DNA from: Panagrolaimus kolymaensis
Taxonomy: Eukaryota; Nematoda; Chromadorea; Rhabditida; Panagrolaimidae
Length of the DNA: 64,000 nt
Direction of reading: 5' to 3'
Assembly: GCA_028622995.1 (NCBI GenBank)
Contig: JAJQJQ010000046.1
Span: forward strand, 930,001-994,000
Shown: piece after piece, positions 34,929 to 47,861 of the stretch
Numbering within the stretch: the stretch's first letter is position 1
Layout: the number at the start of each line of letters is the position of its first letter
The notes under the pieces: model-generated
Database searches by the model: none
What the model saw: the letters and a program-made list of their open reading frames with translations, nothing else
Told to the model about the DNA's origin: nothing
Translations under genes and position numbers: made by a program

Positions 34929-35818
34929 TGATTTTTTTATAAAGTTAATAAAGTTATGAAATTTTCTACCGTGTCTAACCTTTTTTCAACCCTCCGCTTT
35001 TGAATTTTTCTGTCAAAATACTTTTATCGGCGTCTTTAATCATTTCGAAATATGTATTGTCTCTTCCGGAGGAGGCTGTTGAAATTCTTACATTGGTACT
35101 TTTGTCATTTAAAAAAAAGATAGCAAAATTGGGAAAGGTTACTTGACATTTTTGTTTTTATTTAAAAGATGCGTCATTTTTTTCTTTCGGATGAGCTTTA
35201 TAAATTTCAGGAAAATACAAAAGTGACTGAAAAAAATTTATTTATTTATTTATTCGTCACCGACGGCGATAATGTCTTCAAAAAGTCCGCAAAGTCACAT
35301 TTTTTCGTTTTCTTCCTTTTTTGTTGGTGATCGTCAAAAAAAATGTAGTTGATCCTTCTTTTATTTCTTGATCGAAGAAGGGAGAAAATTGAAAATGCTT
35401 GAAACAAAAAATAGATAAGAAACCAACAATCATTACTACTTTGTTTAAAAAAGCAATGAAACTTTATTGTGGCTTGCCATTATGATGCTTGAAAAATTTT
35501 TTTTATTGAAATTTATTTATTAAACAAAATATTTGTGCTTTGATTTTTTGGTCATTTTTGTGTATGTGTATGTTTATTGATTTAAAAAATAGGTGGTTGC
35601 TTGAATAAAGGTCGTGCCGAAGACAAAAAAAGTCATCCAAACTGTTTTTATTATAAAAAATGCCGCTCGTAAAATATATTTTGCTTTTTTTTCTAAAAAT
35701 GAGAAATTTGTTGCGTAATCGTGTCCTTTTTTGACGCGTAATTTTTTCATATTATTTAACGTTTGATAACTTTTTAGTTTTCTGTCTCATTTAACTTTTT
35801 TTCTTCTCACTCTCAATC
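34929..35818. other. Intergenic spacer, no gene seen
   Basis: AT-rich spacer between the TRPM stop and the TPP2 start on the same strand. At nearly 0.9 kb it is far longer than a typical worm operon gap, so the two genes are probably transcribed separately. No repeat or RNA gene was recognised. Confidence 0.6.
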
Positions 35819-38800
35819 ATGGTCTCTGAAACCATGCAAGATAATATTGAGTTTGAACCCGTCAATTTGAAAGTTGAATCTTACTCATCAAAACATTATT
35901 TGCCTAAGCAAATAACCCAACAAGTAAATTTTTATCCTCGGTTAAAACAAAAAGTAACTGTCTAAATTTAGGAAGAATTCCTCCAAAAATATCCCGAGTA
36001 TGACGGCCGTGGAATTTTGATAGCTATTCTTGATGGTGGAGTTGATCCAAGTTTACCTGGATTACAAAAAACTACCGAAGGAAAACCTAAAATTGTTGAT
36101 TGTCGCGATATGACTGGCTTAAATGATGTTGATACGAGCATTGTTAAGAAAGTTGATAAAAATGGTGTAGTTATTGGATTAACTGGGCGAAAGTTAAAGG
36201 TAATGAAAAGTTTAAATTTAGAAACTACAAACACTCGTTTTCGGCTTTGACTAAAAGTTTTTTTTTCTTATCACTGCCGCTAATTTAGAAATTTTAAAGG
36301 CATAATAAAAACAATTTTAGATTCCATCAACATGGAAAAACCCAACTAAAAAATTTCATCTAGGAGTAAAGCCTATTTTTGAATTATACTCTTGTTCTAG
36401 TGAGGTTAAAAAAAGAATAGTTGTAAGTTTATTTTTTAGTTTTTTTGTTTTATAAAAAAGTCTCGAACGCATCATAACCTTTTACAAGAATCAAAATTAA
36501 ATAAAGTTTATTAGTTTTTTCAACCTTAAAAATCCTAAAATTTTAGGATCATTTAGAAGAGGAATATCAAAAGCGAAACAAATCATTATTAGCTGAAATT
36601 TATCAAGAACTAAAAGAACATGAAGAAATATTTGGTACAACATTTAAAAAAATTTCTGATAAAGAAGATCGTGAAAATATTTCTTCAAAATTTGAACAAC
36701 TCAAAAATGCTTATACTAAAACTTTTGGAGCGATTAATTCACCCATCGCTGATTGCATTGTTTGGTTTGATGGAAATACTTGGAAAGCCTGCATCGATAT
36801 TTCTTGTTGCGGAGATTTAGAAAATGCAAAGGTTTTGTCAAGCTTTCGAGAAAAACATGAATGGGAATATATTTCCAATAAATGTATGGTAACTTATTGT
36901 GTTACGATACAAAACGAAGGAAATTTACTTGAAATTTGTGTTCCAAATGGTAGTCATGGAAGTCATGTAGCTCATATTGCCGCGGGTCATTATTCTTATC
37001 ATCCCGAAAAGGATGGTTTAGCTCCTGGCACCCAAATTATTTCCATTATAATTAATGGAAATCTTGAACATGCTTTTGTTCGAGCAGTAAGTTTTCCAAC
37101 GATTACCATTTTAACTATGTTTGTATTGTCAAGTTTTTTAGCTTCATAAATGTATTGAATTGAAAGTTAATGTTATCAATCATTCCATTGTTGGCAGAGA
37201 AGGATATGTTAATTCAGGGTATGGTTTTTTATTTTCAAGAAGTTTAAGAAAAAAAGTTCTTCTTGTTTGACAATTTTTCCCAAAACAAATTTTTTACAGA
37301 AATATTGCAAAATTAATCAAAACTGCTGTGGAGAAACATGGAATTATTTTTGTTGATTCTGCTGGTAATAATGGTCCAGCTTTATCAACAGTAGGATTTA
37401 TTTATGGAAATGTTAATCATTCTGTAATCGACGTTGGAGCCTATTTAACATCTGAAATGAAAGAGAGTATGTTCAACCAAATCGAAGCTGGAAACAATAT
37501 GGTTTTTCCATTTTCTGGACGTGGACCATGCATTGATGGCTCATTAGGAGTTTCTGTGGTTGCTCCAGGCGCTGCCATTGCAGGTGTTTCAAAACAAACT
37601 TTAACAAGTACCGAATTGATGCAAGGAACAAGTATGAGCGCTCCATATGTTTGTGGAAGTATAGCTTGCTTAATCAGTGCACTTAAAGCAAATAATATCC
37701 CGATATCTCCATTTCAAATAAAATTAGCGCTTATAAATAGTGCCATAATTCCGGGTGAAGAACATTATGATGCTTATCACAGCGGTTATGGACTCATTCA
37801 ACTTAACACAGCTTTTGAATTATTGAAAGCTATGCACGATTTTTTTCCTGGAAATGTCACTGATATAATAGTTGACATTAATGGAAAACGCGGAATTTAT
37901 TTACGTCAAAAATGGGAAACTAATTTACCCAAAGAATTTATTGTGAACATTGATGCAAAGTTTGAACATTCAGAAAATTTAGAACAACAAATAAAATTTG
38001 AATCAACCCTTGATTTAAAGTTATCTGTTGGGGCTGAAAAATTTATTAAAATTCCAAAATGCGTTCAACTTCCTTCCGGAAAATTTCCTATCCACCTTGA
38101 TCCAACCAAACTTAAACCTGGAACGGTTCATTATGCTGAAATTGTTGGGATTGATAAAACGAAAGCCGCTATTGGGCCACTTTTCCGTGTACCTATTACT
38201 GTTTTAATTCCTGAAGAAGTTACTAAAGAAAATAATTATTGTTTAAAGAAAAATGTTATTTGTGAACCTGGCATTCCACAACGTTGTTTTGTTTCTTGCC
38301 CTGAAGGAAGTGTAACTGCTGCAATAATAATGAAATTGAAAGAAGGCCAAAAACCTGCTGGTATTTGTGCTCAAGCATGTACTATTTTTAATCAAAAAGT
38401 TTATTTCAAAGAATCCAAAATCATTTTACATGAAAATGAAGAAGTTTGCATTTGGTTTATAGCTTATGAAAATGCAACCATTGAAGTATGTCTTACTCTA
38501 GGATATTTAGGTTCTGGAACATCTAATATTAGCGCAAAAATCAAATTTTTTGGATATTCTTTGAATAAAAGTTTTTTATCTTCCGCAAGTTTATCAAATG
38601 AAATAATTTTTACTAATAAACTTCGAGGACATAAAATTCAACCAAAATTATGTTTCACAAGATTTTGTGAATCTATTGAACCATCCAACGCTGTTATTCA
38701 TTCTTCACAAAGTCGAGAAAATATTATTGATAAAGCTAATGATTTATGCTTATTGTTAACTTATAATTATAAAAGTTTGTTATTATCAAAAATTGAAAAA

Positions 38801-40315
38801 TAACATAGAAATAAAACTAAGTTTTAGTTGATGGGAAAAAAGGTTATATTGTATGTCGCTTTTTTATTGATGGTTTAAAAAGTTTTGGAGCATATTTGGA
38901 TTCTTTTACTTTCCAATTATTTACTGCTTCTAAAAAACATGTTAGAACTTCGGGAAGTTGGAAATTTGGAGTGAGTTTATTTGGTTTATTTTTCGACTTC
39001 GGTAATTCATTTAGACTTTTATAGGAATTTTTGGATAATGGAGATTATATTATTTACGTTAAAATGCGGCATTCGGATCCATCATTTTTAGAAAAGTTAA
39101 AAACTACAAAATTAACTATTAAACATAAAATTGATGAAATAAAAATGGATTTTTATTCCAATTCAGCTGAAGCTTTGATGGCAAACAACAACGGAAAAGT
39201 TAAAGAAAGATATTTCGACGCAGAAGAAAGCAAATCTCTTTATATCCCTGAAATTCCTTATTATAAACTTCCATCTAATCATGAAGCAGGTTCATATTTA
39301 AAAGGAACATTTTTTGTTAAATATTCTGAAAATGAAATTAAAGCCTCAACAAAATTTATTTATAATATTTTTACGAAGTCGCAAAGCAAATTAACCAAAC
39401 CAAATATTATTGATCCATCAAAAGAAAGCAAAGAAGTTGAAGAAGAATTAAAGGAATTGGATTCTAAAACTTATTGTAAGTCTTTTTTGCTTTGGCATTT
39501 ATTTTTAACTTTTCAAGAGATATATGTACTTTTTATTTTTAGCCGCCAAAGATCTTCCAACTATCAAAGCCATCATTGATCGCTTGCTTAAAATTATCGA
39601 TATTGACAAGCTTTCTAAATTTTTTACATTCAACACCGGTTTCGATGAAGAACATGATCAATTTAGTGATATTTTTAAAAATCAAAAGAATATGATTTGC
39701 AAAGCTTATCAAACTCAAACAAATTTAATGTTGGATGAATATCTTAAAAATACAGCTGAAAATGATATTCCTGAAGCTTTTAAAAATGGGTTTAATCCAT
39801 GGAAAAAAGCGGATGAAAAAATTCCAACTAAACCTGACGATGAAAATGAAAAAGAAGAATCAAAAAATGGATGGCTCGAAATTGGAGCTTTCGAAAATGG
39901 TAAATTCGAACCAGCTTTAAAAGAAACTAAAAACCTTCCAAATGGAATTATCAAAGCTGAAGAAGTTATTTTAGTGAAATTAGAAGAAGTTGAAAAGAGT
40001 TATCGGAGATATATGTTGTTTGCAGATTTAACTTCTGAAAATACTCATGTTATTTGCGCCAAATTCGCTGTCGCACATGGACGTTATGGAACAGCGTTAG
40101 CAGAACTCAAAAAAATCATTGCAAATAAAAATACCACTTCAGAATATTCACCGACTGAAAAAGCTATCATTGAAGTAAATTTCAAGCAATTTAAAATAAT
40201 AAAAAATAAACTGAAAACTTTTTAGGTTTTGGATAAACTTGGATGGAAGCATTTAGCTGATGAAGAACGAAAAGCATTTATGCTTAAACCTCAAGAAAAT
40301 TTTCGATTAATTTGA
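35819..40315 (+). CDS. tpp-2: Tripeptidyl-peptidase II (giant subtilisin-like serine protease)
   Basis: Ten exons (35819-35923, 35972-36199, 36321-36422, 36547-37086, 37142-37218, 37300-38774, 38828-38970, 39025-39475, 39543-40174, 40226-40315) join in frame to 1280 residues, the length expected for animal TPP2. The subtilase triad is present: Asp in [15 protein letters not shown]; His in [13 protein letters not shown], after the long insert characteristic of TPP2; the oxyanion Asn in DSAGNNGPA; and Ser in [11 protein letters not shown]. The beta-rich central domain and helical C-terminal domain of the family follow. The enzyme removes tripeptides from free N-termini downstream of the proteasome, as a very large cytosolic complex. 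An open frame runs past the donor at 38774 to a stop at 38803; the spliced frame restores the family sequence. Confidence 0.95.
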
Positions 40316-41027
40316 AGAAGAAATTTTTAAAAAATTTGTAAACATCTTCGTTTCTTGTAATACTTTTGCTTTTGGAAAATGCCTTTTTTAGTGTTGTCTA
40401 ATGTTACAAAGTTTTATGTAAGATGCAATAAATAAATTTTTATTTACTAGGGAAAATGTCAAATAAGAAAGTTTATTATTTTTTTAATGGTCTCTATTTA
40501 CCTGGACAGCATCGTTTTAATTATTTTTTTTGTATGCTATTCCATCAGGACAGTAAGTTAGTATACTTGCGTAGCAAACTTTTACGTTTGAGCTACCTTC
40601 CTTTCTGCTTGTTTTTTGTTAACATAATTTCATCTTTTTTAGAAAAATCAAAAAAATTAATATGTGATTTTTTTACTTTTATAAAAATTAATTTCTTGGA
40701 AAAAATAATAATAAAACATTCAAAAAAAAAACAAAAAAAAAAGATTCTACAGCTAATTCTTTGAAAAATATATAAAAAACATTTTTTCATTAAAAAGCAA
40801 ATGCTTTTTGTTATCGATTCATTTTTTTAAATGTGGTAGCGAGTTTTTTTTTTATTTCTTTGTTGAAAGAAAAGCAAAAGACAGCTAGAAAAATGAAGGG
40901 AAAAAATGTGAACGCTTTTTAAACTTTTCATTTTTTAGAAACTCTCTGTAAAAAAATTTATCTGCTAAGTTTTTTATATACAAAATTTGGGAACAACAAA
41001 AAATGGTAAAAAAAATAGATCAAATTA
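40316..41027. other. Intergenic spacer between convergent genes
   Basis: This holds the TPP2 3' flank (an AATAAA-like signal near 40430) and the 3' flank of the lysozyme-like gene on -. The rest is A/T homopolymer. The small open frames are Lys/Phe/Ile runs without support. Confidence 0.6.
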
Positions 41028-42653
41028 TTAAATTGAATTGAAATAAATATGCCGATTAACAGGAAGACCACAGACTTCGACTTCTAATCCAAATCGTTTT
41101 GCTTTTGGTTCTTTCCAAAATGAAAAACTATAAAAATCATCAAAATTTGCTTCGGATTCTGCGGTTGCACCAACACCGAGACTTGAAGTATAAAGTAATG
41201 GAAGATTTGAGAATTGACTTGAACCTCCAGCAATTTGTTCCCAATCTCTCCAGTAGGAATAAATTCCTATGGAAATATTATCTTTCTAAAATTTATTTAT
41301 TTATTGTTTGGGCTTAGCTTTTAAGTTAAATTAAAAATCTTACTTTGCATTTATCAATAAAATCTTTGATTAATTCAAGATTAAAAGTAACATTTCGTTC
41401 CCATAAAATGGGATTCATAACCTGGAAATTTAAATTTCAACTTTATAAAAAGTTTCCATTATGATTTTTTTACCTTTAACCAAATAAATGAAATTTTATC
41501 TTCTTCACCAAGAGAATGCCTGATTTCATCTAATTGTTGAGCCCCACTCTTTCCAGAATACGTTGGTTCAATATAAAATGAAACACTCAAGCCACTCATT
41601 TCTGCGTGATGTTTATTGATCCATAAATAAGGGTTTACACCATTTTGAGGGTTGTAAGCTTCAATTAAAACAGCTTTGTAATTTTGAGATTTGAGACAAT
41701 TAAAAAAGTTTTGACTTCCATAAGTATTAATTTCAACTGCATATTTATAAGTTTCACTGGGTAAAGGAAAAGAGGCGGCATTGCTGTGCTGAAAAAAAGT
41801 TATTTTAATTCAATCATTTTTACGCCTTTTTTATTCTGATTTTGGCTATAAAAAGAAAACCATCGAGGAATTCGCGATATTTTAAACTATCAATAATTTT
41901 TTCAAAATTTTGCTAACTATTTTTCATCAAAAATTTTAAAACATACAGGTTCAGGAAGTACAGCCAAATTAGGACAACTAAGTCGTGTAGATAAAATATT
42001 TGTTAGAATTTGGGGAAGAATAAGATTATCATTTAATTTAAAATCAACATCATCTCGACAACAATCTGCATAACTTTTATCACATTCTCCACTTTCAGAA
42101 TTATATAAAAATTGAAAGGGGCAAGTAAATAAGGTGTTATTTGCTCGATAATGGAGATCACAATTTATTCCAATTTTACCATTTTGCTGTAAAAAAGAAG
42201 GAACTTTATTAATTAAAATTTTAATTTAAAGAAAAAAATTGCTTACATTTATTTTGAGAATACCCAAATTAGAGTTTTCCAGAATACATGAATAAAGGAA
42301 AAAAGAATCCCCATAAATTTTATACAAAGTTTCTTTTGATAAACTTGTTAAAGAATTTGCATAATGGGATGGATGAACGCTATAGACGGTGCAACAATCA
42401 CGGAAATCGGTGGAAGTGCATCCAAAATTTTCATGAAAAGCTTCACCATTTTTACAAACATCAATTTTCGAAGTGGAATTATTTAATACAAAAGCTGAAC
42501 AATTTTTACCAAAATATGACTAAAAAACTTCAATGATAAAGAATTAGTTTTAAAAAATTTAAAAAAGCTTACATTTTTATCGGTTGAACTAAGTGGCAAA
42601 GAAGTGATAAATTTGAAGCAAAATATTAAAATCAGGAATTGCCGCATCTTCAT
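41028..42653 (-). CDS. Secreted Cys-rich protein with GH25 lysozyme-like domain
   Basis: Six exons (42653-42573, 42519-42247, 42186-41947, 41788-41474, 41421-41344, 41285-41028) join in frame to 414 residues. A signal peptide (MKMRQFLILIFCFKFITS) comes first. Two Cys-rich modules, each with CxxxxxF/LYxxxxxxC then a CC pair (GCTSTDFRDCC; ECDKSYADCC), resemble chitin-binding type-2 domains. The last ~215 residues fold like worm GH25 lysozymes: YAVEINTYGSQNFFNCLKSQ at strand 1, FIWLKV at the strand that normally carries the catalytic Asp-x-Glu, then SIGIYSYWRDWEQIAG and a terminal Cys. The catalytic acids are absent (Lys and Met in place of Asp and Glu; Glu for Asp in strand 1). It is probably a binding rather than lytic protein, perhaps in gut or cuticle. 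Confidence 0.75.
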
Positions 42654-43068
42654 GGTTGGCTAAAAAGAAAACTAGAAAAAAAAATGTTTAAAAAGTTTTC
42701 TGGTTCCAAAAGACTTCAACACGAAAAGTTAACTATAAACGGAGGAGAATCGTCATCGAGAAAAAATGATGCAAAATAAGAAAAAATCGTTTGCACAAAA
42801 AAAGAAACCACATTTTTAACAACAAAAAAAATTTAAGAAGAAAAATGTTTTAGTTTACTTCTTAGTCATTCTTTTTTCTTCTCTTTATTTTTTTGTTGCT
42901 TTTTTAGAAGAAGAAAAAAATAAAACAAAAAATTGCTTATTTTATGTTCGAACGCTGAACGTTTAAAGTTCAATCATTCAAGTGCGTACAATCAACTTGA
43001 TAACTAACGCATAAAAGAGAAAAAAAAATGTGCAGCAAAATAATTCTGCAAATAATTAATTATAATAT

Positions 43069-43690
43069 TCCTTCCTAGTAATTTTGATTGTTATTTCGTG
43101 CCTGTAAATGCTTCATGGGAAAGTTTATAAAAAAATGAAAAAATTTACATTAAAAAAAGAATAAATGCGCAAGGAAAGAAAACGCGTTTGCATTTCATAA
43201 AAAGGAAGCGATGATGAACGGTCGGTCGTTTGTTTTTTGAGGAATCGATTGTTGTTATCCAATGATCAAATAACAAAAAATATATCCAAAGCCCCAATAG
43301 CAAAGAAAAGATCCAAGGCCCGAATAAGATGGAAGAGATCCCAGGCTCGAATATGAAGGAAGAGATCCAAGAACCCAATAGCAAGGAAAAGATCCAAGGG
43401 GCTAACTTTGAGGAGCAATAAACAATTGGGGATCTTTAAAAATTGTTTTGTAGGATCCAAATTGAGAGAAAGCTGAGAAATCGTTTGCAATTGATTAGTA
43501 TGCTATAGGAATTGTTAGGGGCAATTTAGAACAAGCTTAGAGGACCTTAAAGAAGTAAATTAGCCTGCGATGTTGCGGAGATGGCGATCTTATCTTCCAG
43601 AGTAAAGATCATATAATTAATGACAAAATTTTCGTAATAATTTACATAAAACAAGCTTCATGGCGGACCGAAGGTCCGCGTAGCGCCTAG
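43069..43690 (+). mobile_element. 622-bp Helitron-like non-autonomous element
   Basis: 5' TCCTTCC follows a T. The 3' end has hairpin GCGGACC-GAA-GGTCCGC, seven bases, then CTAG followed by T. The sequence plan matches the element at 23125 (ATGCTTCATGGGAAAGTT near the 5' end against ACGATTCATGGGAAAGTT; a GATCC minisatellite in the middle; CTAG at the 3' end). It encodes no protein. Confidence 0.62.
43285..43405. repeat. Minisatellite with ~33-bp unit
   Basis: Three to four units on the theme AATAGCAAGGAAAAGATCC are followed by AAGGCCC or AAGAACC. It lies in the centre of the Helitron-like element, the counterpart of the array at 23340. Confidence 0.75.
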
Positions 43691-44726
43691 TTTACAATGA
43701 AATTAAATGAAAATCTAAATTAAACCCATAATTAAAAGTTATTATTATTTTTTTACAGCTATAATTCAAAGAATGGAAAGACCAAATGCATTAAATAAAT
43801 AATTTCTCTAAAACAAACTTTATTATGCAAAGTCATTTAGCCGTTATTATTCTTTAAGGTATTTTGATAACCTTGAAAGGAGTGTGAATAATAAATCGAT
43901 GCAAGAGATTATCCTTTTTTTTCCTTTTTTTTACTCCATTCTTCAATCTTCCATTAATCAACTTTTTCGCCTATTTCGATTATTTTTTTTGTTATTGTTT
44001 TTTTGAATATTTTGTTTAAATTTTTCATTTTCTTTTTTTTGTTTCAAAATAATTTTCTACTTAACTAAATCAGAATATGGATAACTAAATCAATTAATTA
44101 CCGCACATTTTTAAAATACAAATGCATAAAAAAATTGGAATATGAAAAATGACACCTTCATTTAAATTTGAGAAATTCTTATAAATGAGTTTATTTATCC
44201 AATCCTTTATAAAAAAGTTTATAAAACTTTCTTTGTTTGGACTGAGATCAAGCAAAAGTTGCTATCACGCCTATCAATCAATTTGTTATTTTTTTCATAT
44301 TTTACATATTCTATAAAGGCCATCTTTCTTGTTAGCTTTTTTGTTTGTTTTTTTTACTTTTATTTAATTTTTTTAAAAATTCACATAGACGTTGTGTTAT
44401 GAGTTTTCCCCATTTTTTGGTTTCTTCAAAATGATAAGATTTTCAAAGCCTGCTTCCATTGTTCCCTAAAGTAAACCACTGCTATCACCAAATTTTTCTT
44501 TAGAATCACCAGAGTTTTTGTCCTGATCTTTTTCGAAGAGTCAATAACTTTCCATTCATTTTAAAAGTGGTGTTTGTATACTTATATTAATTGGCAACAA
44601 AAGCATTCTACAAAAATGGAATCACGAATGATTGAAATACTTTTATTGATTGCTTTAAAACTTCTTTATTTTTTTAAAAACATTAATTAAATTTACAAAA
44701 TAAAAAAATGTTTATTAAATTTAAAT
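43691..44726. other. AT-rich spacer, no gene seen
   Basis: This is the flank between the Helitron-like element and the 3' end of the thaumatin-like gene. Homopolymer tracts only; no supported frame, RNA gene or repeat was recognised. Confidence 0.6.
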
Positions 44727-45604
44727 TTAACAGAAAGTGATTCGGTAATCAGGTGAAACACGGCCTCCACTTCCACGGCAAGTGAAAGTTGAACTTGTGT
44801 CATCATAAGCATAACTATAATCTTGTGGACAAACATCTTTAAACATTTTAGGATAATTCTTTGGCCAATCATTTGAGTTACATGTGGCTGAAGTTCCATA
44901 AGCTCCACGACAACAATAAAAATCTGTATTAAATTTGGTGCAAGCTGAATAACATCCAACAACTTGTCCACTATTAAAAATGGTATCATAAAGTTTAAGT
45001 TCATCTGGGCATCGATCATTCATATTTGCATTACATTGTCCAATAGATTTACAATCCATTGGTCCACCATTAGATTGAAATGTTCCATCAATGGGTTCAA
45101 CTCGAACTTGAACATTCCATCCATCAACAAGGGAAATATCATAATAGTCTTGATTTCCTGCTCCTCCAAGGGTGAATTCCGCTAATGAAGCTGGTGGACG
45201 GCCTCCAGCGCCATTGCATTGGAGAATATTCTGAAATCGAAGAAGAGGGATTTAAAAAAAAGTAAATTCATAAGCTTTTTCAGTTTTAATGATGAAATCT
45301 TAAACTATCCCAAAAAGTTTTTTCGTGGATAGTATTCCCAAAGAAAACTTACACCACAGAATCCAGTACCACAATTATAATTATCGTCACACCACGTTCG
45401 AGTCCAAAAACGTCCTGCAGCCCAACGATCGGGAACAAAAATATCATGTGATCCACCTTGATCAAGTTCAAATCCACCACCTTCAGGAAGGGTTGAACCT
45501 TGAACTCCCGGCCAAATGGGTCCACCACAATTATTAACAATTGTAAATTTTACTGCTGAAGCATAATGAAATGCAAAAATTAAAGCTACTGCGAGCTTAA
45601 ACAT
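44727..45604 (-). CDS. Secreted thaumatin-like protein
   Basis: Two exons (45604-45353, 45230-44727) join in frame to 251 residues, the normal length of the family. Signal peptide MFKLAVALIFAFHYASA is followed by VKFTIVNNCGGPIWPGV, the family N-terminus. Then come GRFWTRTWC, CGTGFCG, LAEFTLGGAGNQDYYDISLV and a C-terminal domain with the expected Cys-rich ladder (YCCRGAY, CPQDYSYAYDD, FTCRGSG). Thaumatin-like proteins bind beta-glucans in plants; worm homologues respond to fungal infection. Upstream, GTGATAAGA at about 45681-45690 on - is a GATA-type site of the sort used by intestinal genes, about 80 bp before the ATG. Intestinal expression is inference. Confidence 0.95.
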
Positions 45605-46811
45605 GATTCAGCTTATTTTCAGCGAATGACTGATGAAGAATTAGTTTTTTTGAAACTCTTCATATACAGTTGAAAAAATTTCTTATCACTTTAAAGGAAC
45701 AAAGAGAAAGGAAGGAGGAAGGGAAACCCATGATCAAAGTCAACGTGTTCCATGTAACTCGAAGAAAAATAGTTGGAACAAAACATAAGAAATATTCGTG
45801 AATGAAACAACCAAAAAATAAAATTGCAGGTGGTATTTAGATTTAAATTTTGTGATACTTATGTATGTGTTGTCGTAAAGTTGTTAAAATTAAAAAAAAT
45901 GATTTCATAAGTTTACAAATTTTTATAAAATTTTTGTAAAGATTATGCATGGATGTAATTTAATGGAAAAGGGTGTCTTGACATATTTTTGAGTGAGAAA
46001 AAGCTTTAAAAAATAAGAAAGACAATTTGGTTCAATTAATTTTTGAAAAAAATAAATAATAGACTTTTTCTTGGAAAATTTGAAATTTATTTAGTAAAAA
46101 TACATATGCATATTTCTGGCTTATGAAATCTTTAAACATAGGTCTTTATTTATTTTTATTTTTCCCATTTTTGTTTCGGAATGCATCTTTCTTTTTTGCT
46201 TTAATTTTTGCTCAAAAATGTCGAATTAATTTGGTACTTTCATGGAGTTGCTGGTTGTTGATACAAAGGTAAAATGAACCCTACATACGAGTATCATCAT
46301 TAAATGATCAACAGCTTATCAGAAAACAAACATATGAAAAACATTCAATGAGTAAAAGTTGAACTCCATGTAGCCTTTTTTCTTTTTTTTCTTATCATCC
46401 TTTTTTTATTGTTTAAATCAGACCGAAATTTAATGTGTCAAATATGGAATTTTTTGATAGACTTTCCACAGAAGTATTTGGATTTTCAATTCGATGATTT
46501 TTAGTTCAATTAAAGTTTTAGCGAAAATATTATATTGGGATATAGTTAATTTATTGGGAAATTGGCAAGGTTTCCGTATTGAAAAACCCTAAAATGGAGC
46601 TGAAAATTATTGTTTTTGGAAGTTTGCCAACAACAAAAATATTTGGGCTTGGAAAAAAAATATGCCGCCATCACAAAAGATAATCTTTATGAAAATAAAA
46701 AAAAAATGTAGGCCAAATACCTTGGGAGAAAACGAGCAAATGCACCCTCGATTGTTTGATTTTTTTTTTTGAAAAACTATATTAACTTTTGCTATTTACT
46801 CAACAAAAAAA
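45605..46811. other. Spacer between divergent genes, possible F-box remnant
   Basis: This is the shared upstream region of the thaumatin-like gene (-) and the F-box-like gene (+). At 46444-46497 a short frame MEFFDRLSTEVFGFSIR followed by a stop looks like an F-box N-terminus (LSTEVFGFSI) and may be the relic of another copy. Nothing else is supported. Confidence 0.45.
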
Positions 46812-47705
46812 ATGTCCACGAAAAAGCTCCCAATTTATTTTTTTCCAGAAAATATTCATCCCCAAAAATTGCCATTTTCAAAACCAATAAATTTTTATAT
46901 TTTAACAAAAATCAACGCCGCTCATTTACGAAAACTTTATAAAATTTGCAAACTTTTTTATTTAAATTTTCCAATTGAAAATATCCAAGAAATAGAATAT
47001 TTGGGATTTTCAATACAAAATAATGCTGAAAAAATTATAAATTTGCCGCCATTTTTAGCAGTGAATTATAGTATTTATTTTCAAGAAAGACAACTTTATA
47101 ATTTTAAATTGCTTTTATCGAAAATTGTTTTTTGTGATATTCAATATTTGGGTCTTTATTCTTCTCATTTTTCTTTTTTATCTTGGAACGATTATGAATT
47201 TTTAACTGAAGCTGGAAATATTAAAGAATTGGTATTTCATAATGTTATAGTTTTGGATGATGATGCCAGAAAGAAAGTTTCAATCGATAAATTAATTTGT
47301 CAATTACCCAATGCTGATGATGTCCGGTAAGTTAAAAATTGCAAAAATTTAATTTCGTTAAAATACGCAATTTCGGTTTTTTTTTAGAATTAATCCTTGC
47401 CACATTACACAATCAACTATGCCCAACCTTCTTTCCATGAAGCGAAATGTTTTATTTTTACGATTAAATCTTTCTTCAATCGATAACATTTTTGATTCAA
47501 ACGATTTTTATGAATTTATTATTGTAAGTTTTTTTTACACAGCCAACAAAAAATTTTTCAAGAACTTTTTTAGAAATTCTTTCAACCAAGCTCCCATATT
47601 TCTTTATGGTTTGATGGAATAAAACGAGTTGCTGTAGAATTCAAAAAAGCTGTGAATGAAAAACTTTTATCACATAAAAATAATTATTTTCTTTCAATAA
47701 TTTAA
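46812..47705 (+). CDS. F-box-like family protein, second copy
   Basis: Three exons (46812-47326, 47388-47523, 47574-47705) join in frame to 260 residues. The layout echoes the gene at 6599: an N-terminal Pro/Phe block (KLPFSKPINFYILTKI) stands where the other has FPFPKTMVDYIF. Then comes LRKLYKICKLFYLNFP against the other's LRETCKYFAFKFP, then SFLSWNDYEFLTEAGNIKEL against NLSWNDFQIITESKTIQEL. The last match is strong enough to call them one family. An SCF-linked role is inferred. The F-box itself is weak, so binding to Skp1 is not assured. Confidence 0.65.
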
Positions 47706-47861
47706 CCCCTTTTTTATTTCCGTTTTCAAAAAAAATTTAAATTATGTTTAAGAAATCAATTTTTTTGTGGTTTGGGTCGATTATGAAATACATACAAATG
47801 AAATATATACTTTTATTTATTTATGCATAAATGCCTTCGATAAGTTTGGAATAAAAATATC

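Noticed and set aside
38775..38803. Early stop in TPP2 after LLLSKIEK
   Set aside because: A donor at 38774 and acceptor at 38827 remove it and restore the family sequence in frame.
46444..46497. Short F-box-like start MEFFDRLSTEVFGFSIR
   Set aside because: Only 17 codons and then a stop, with no donor; too little to call a gene, kept as a possible relic in the spacer entry.
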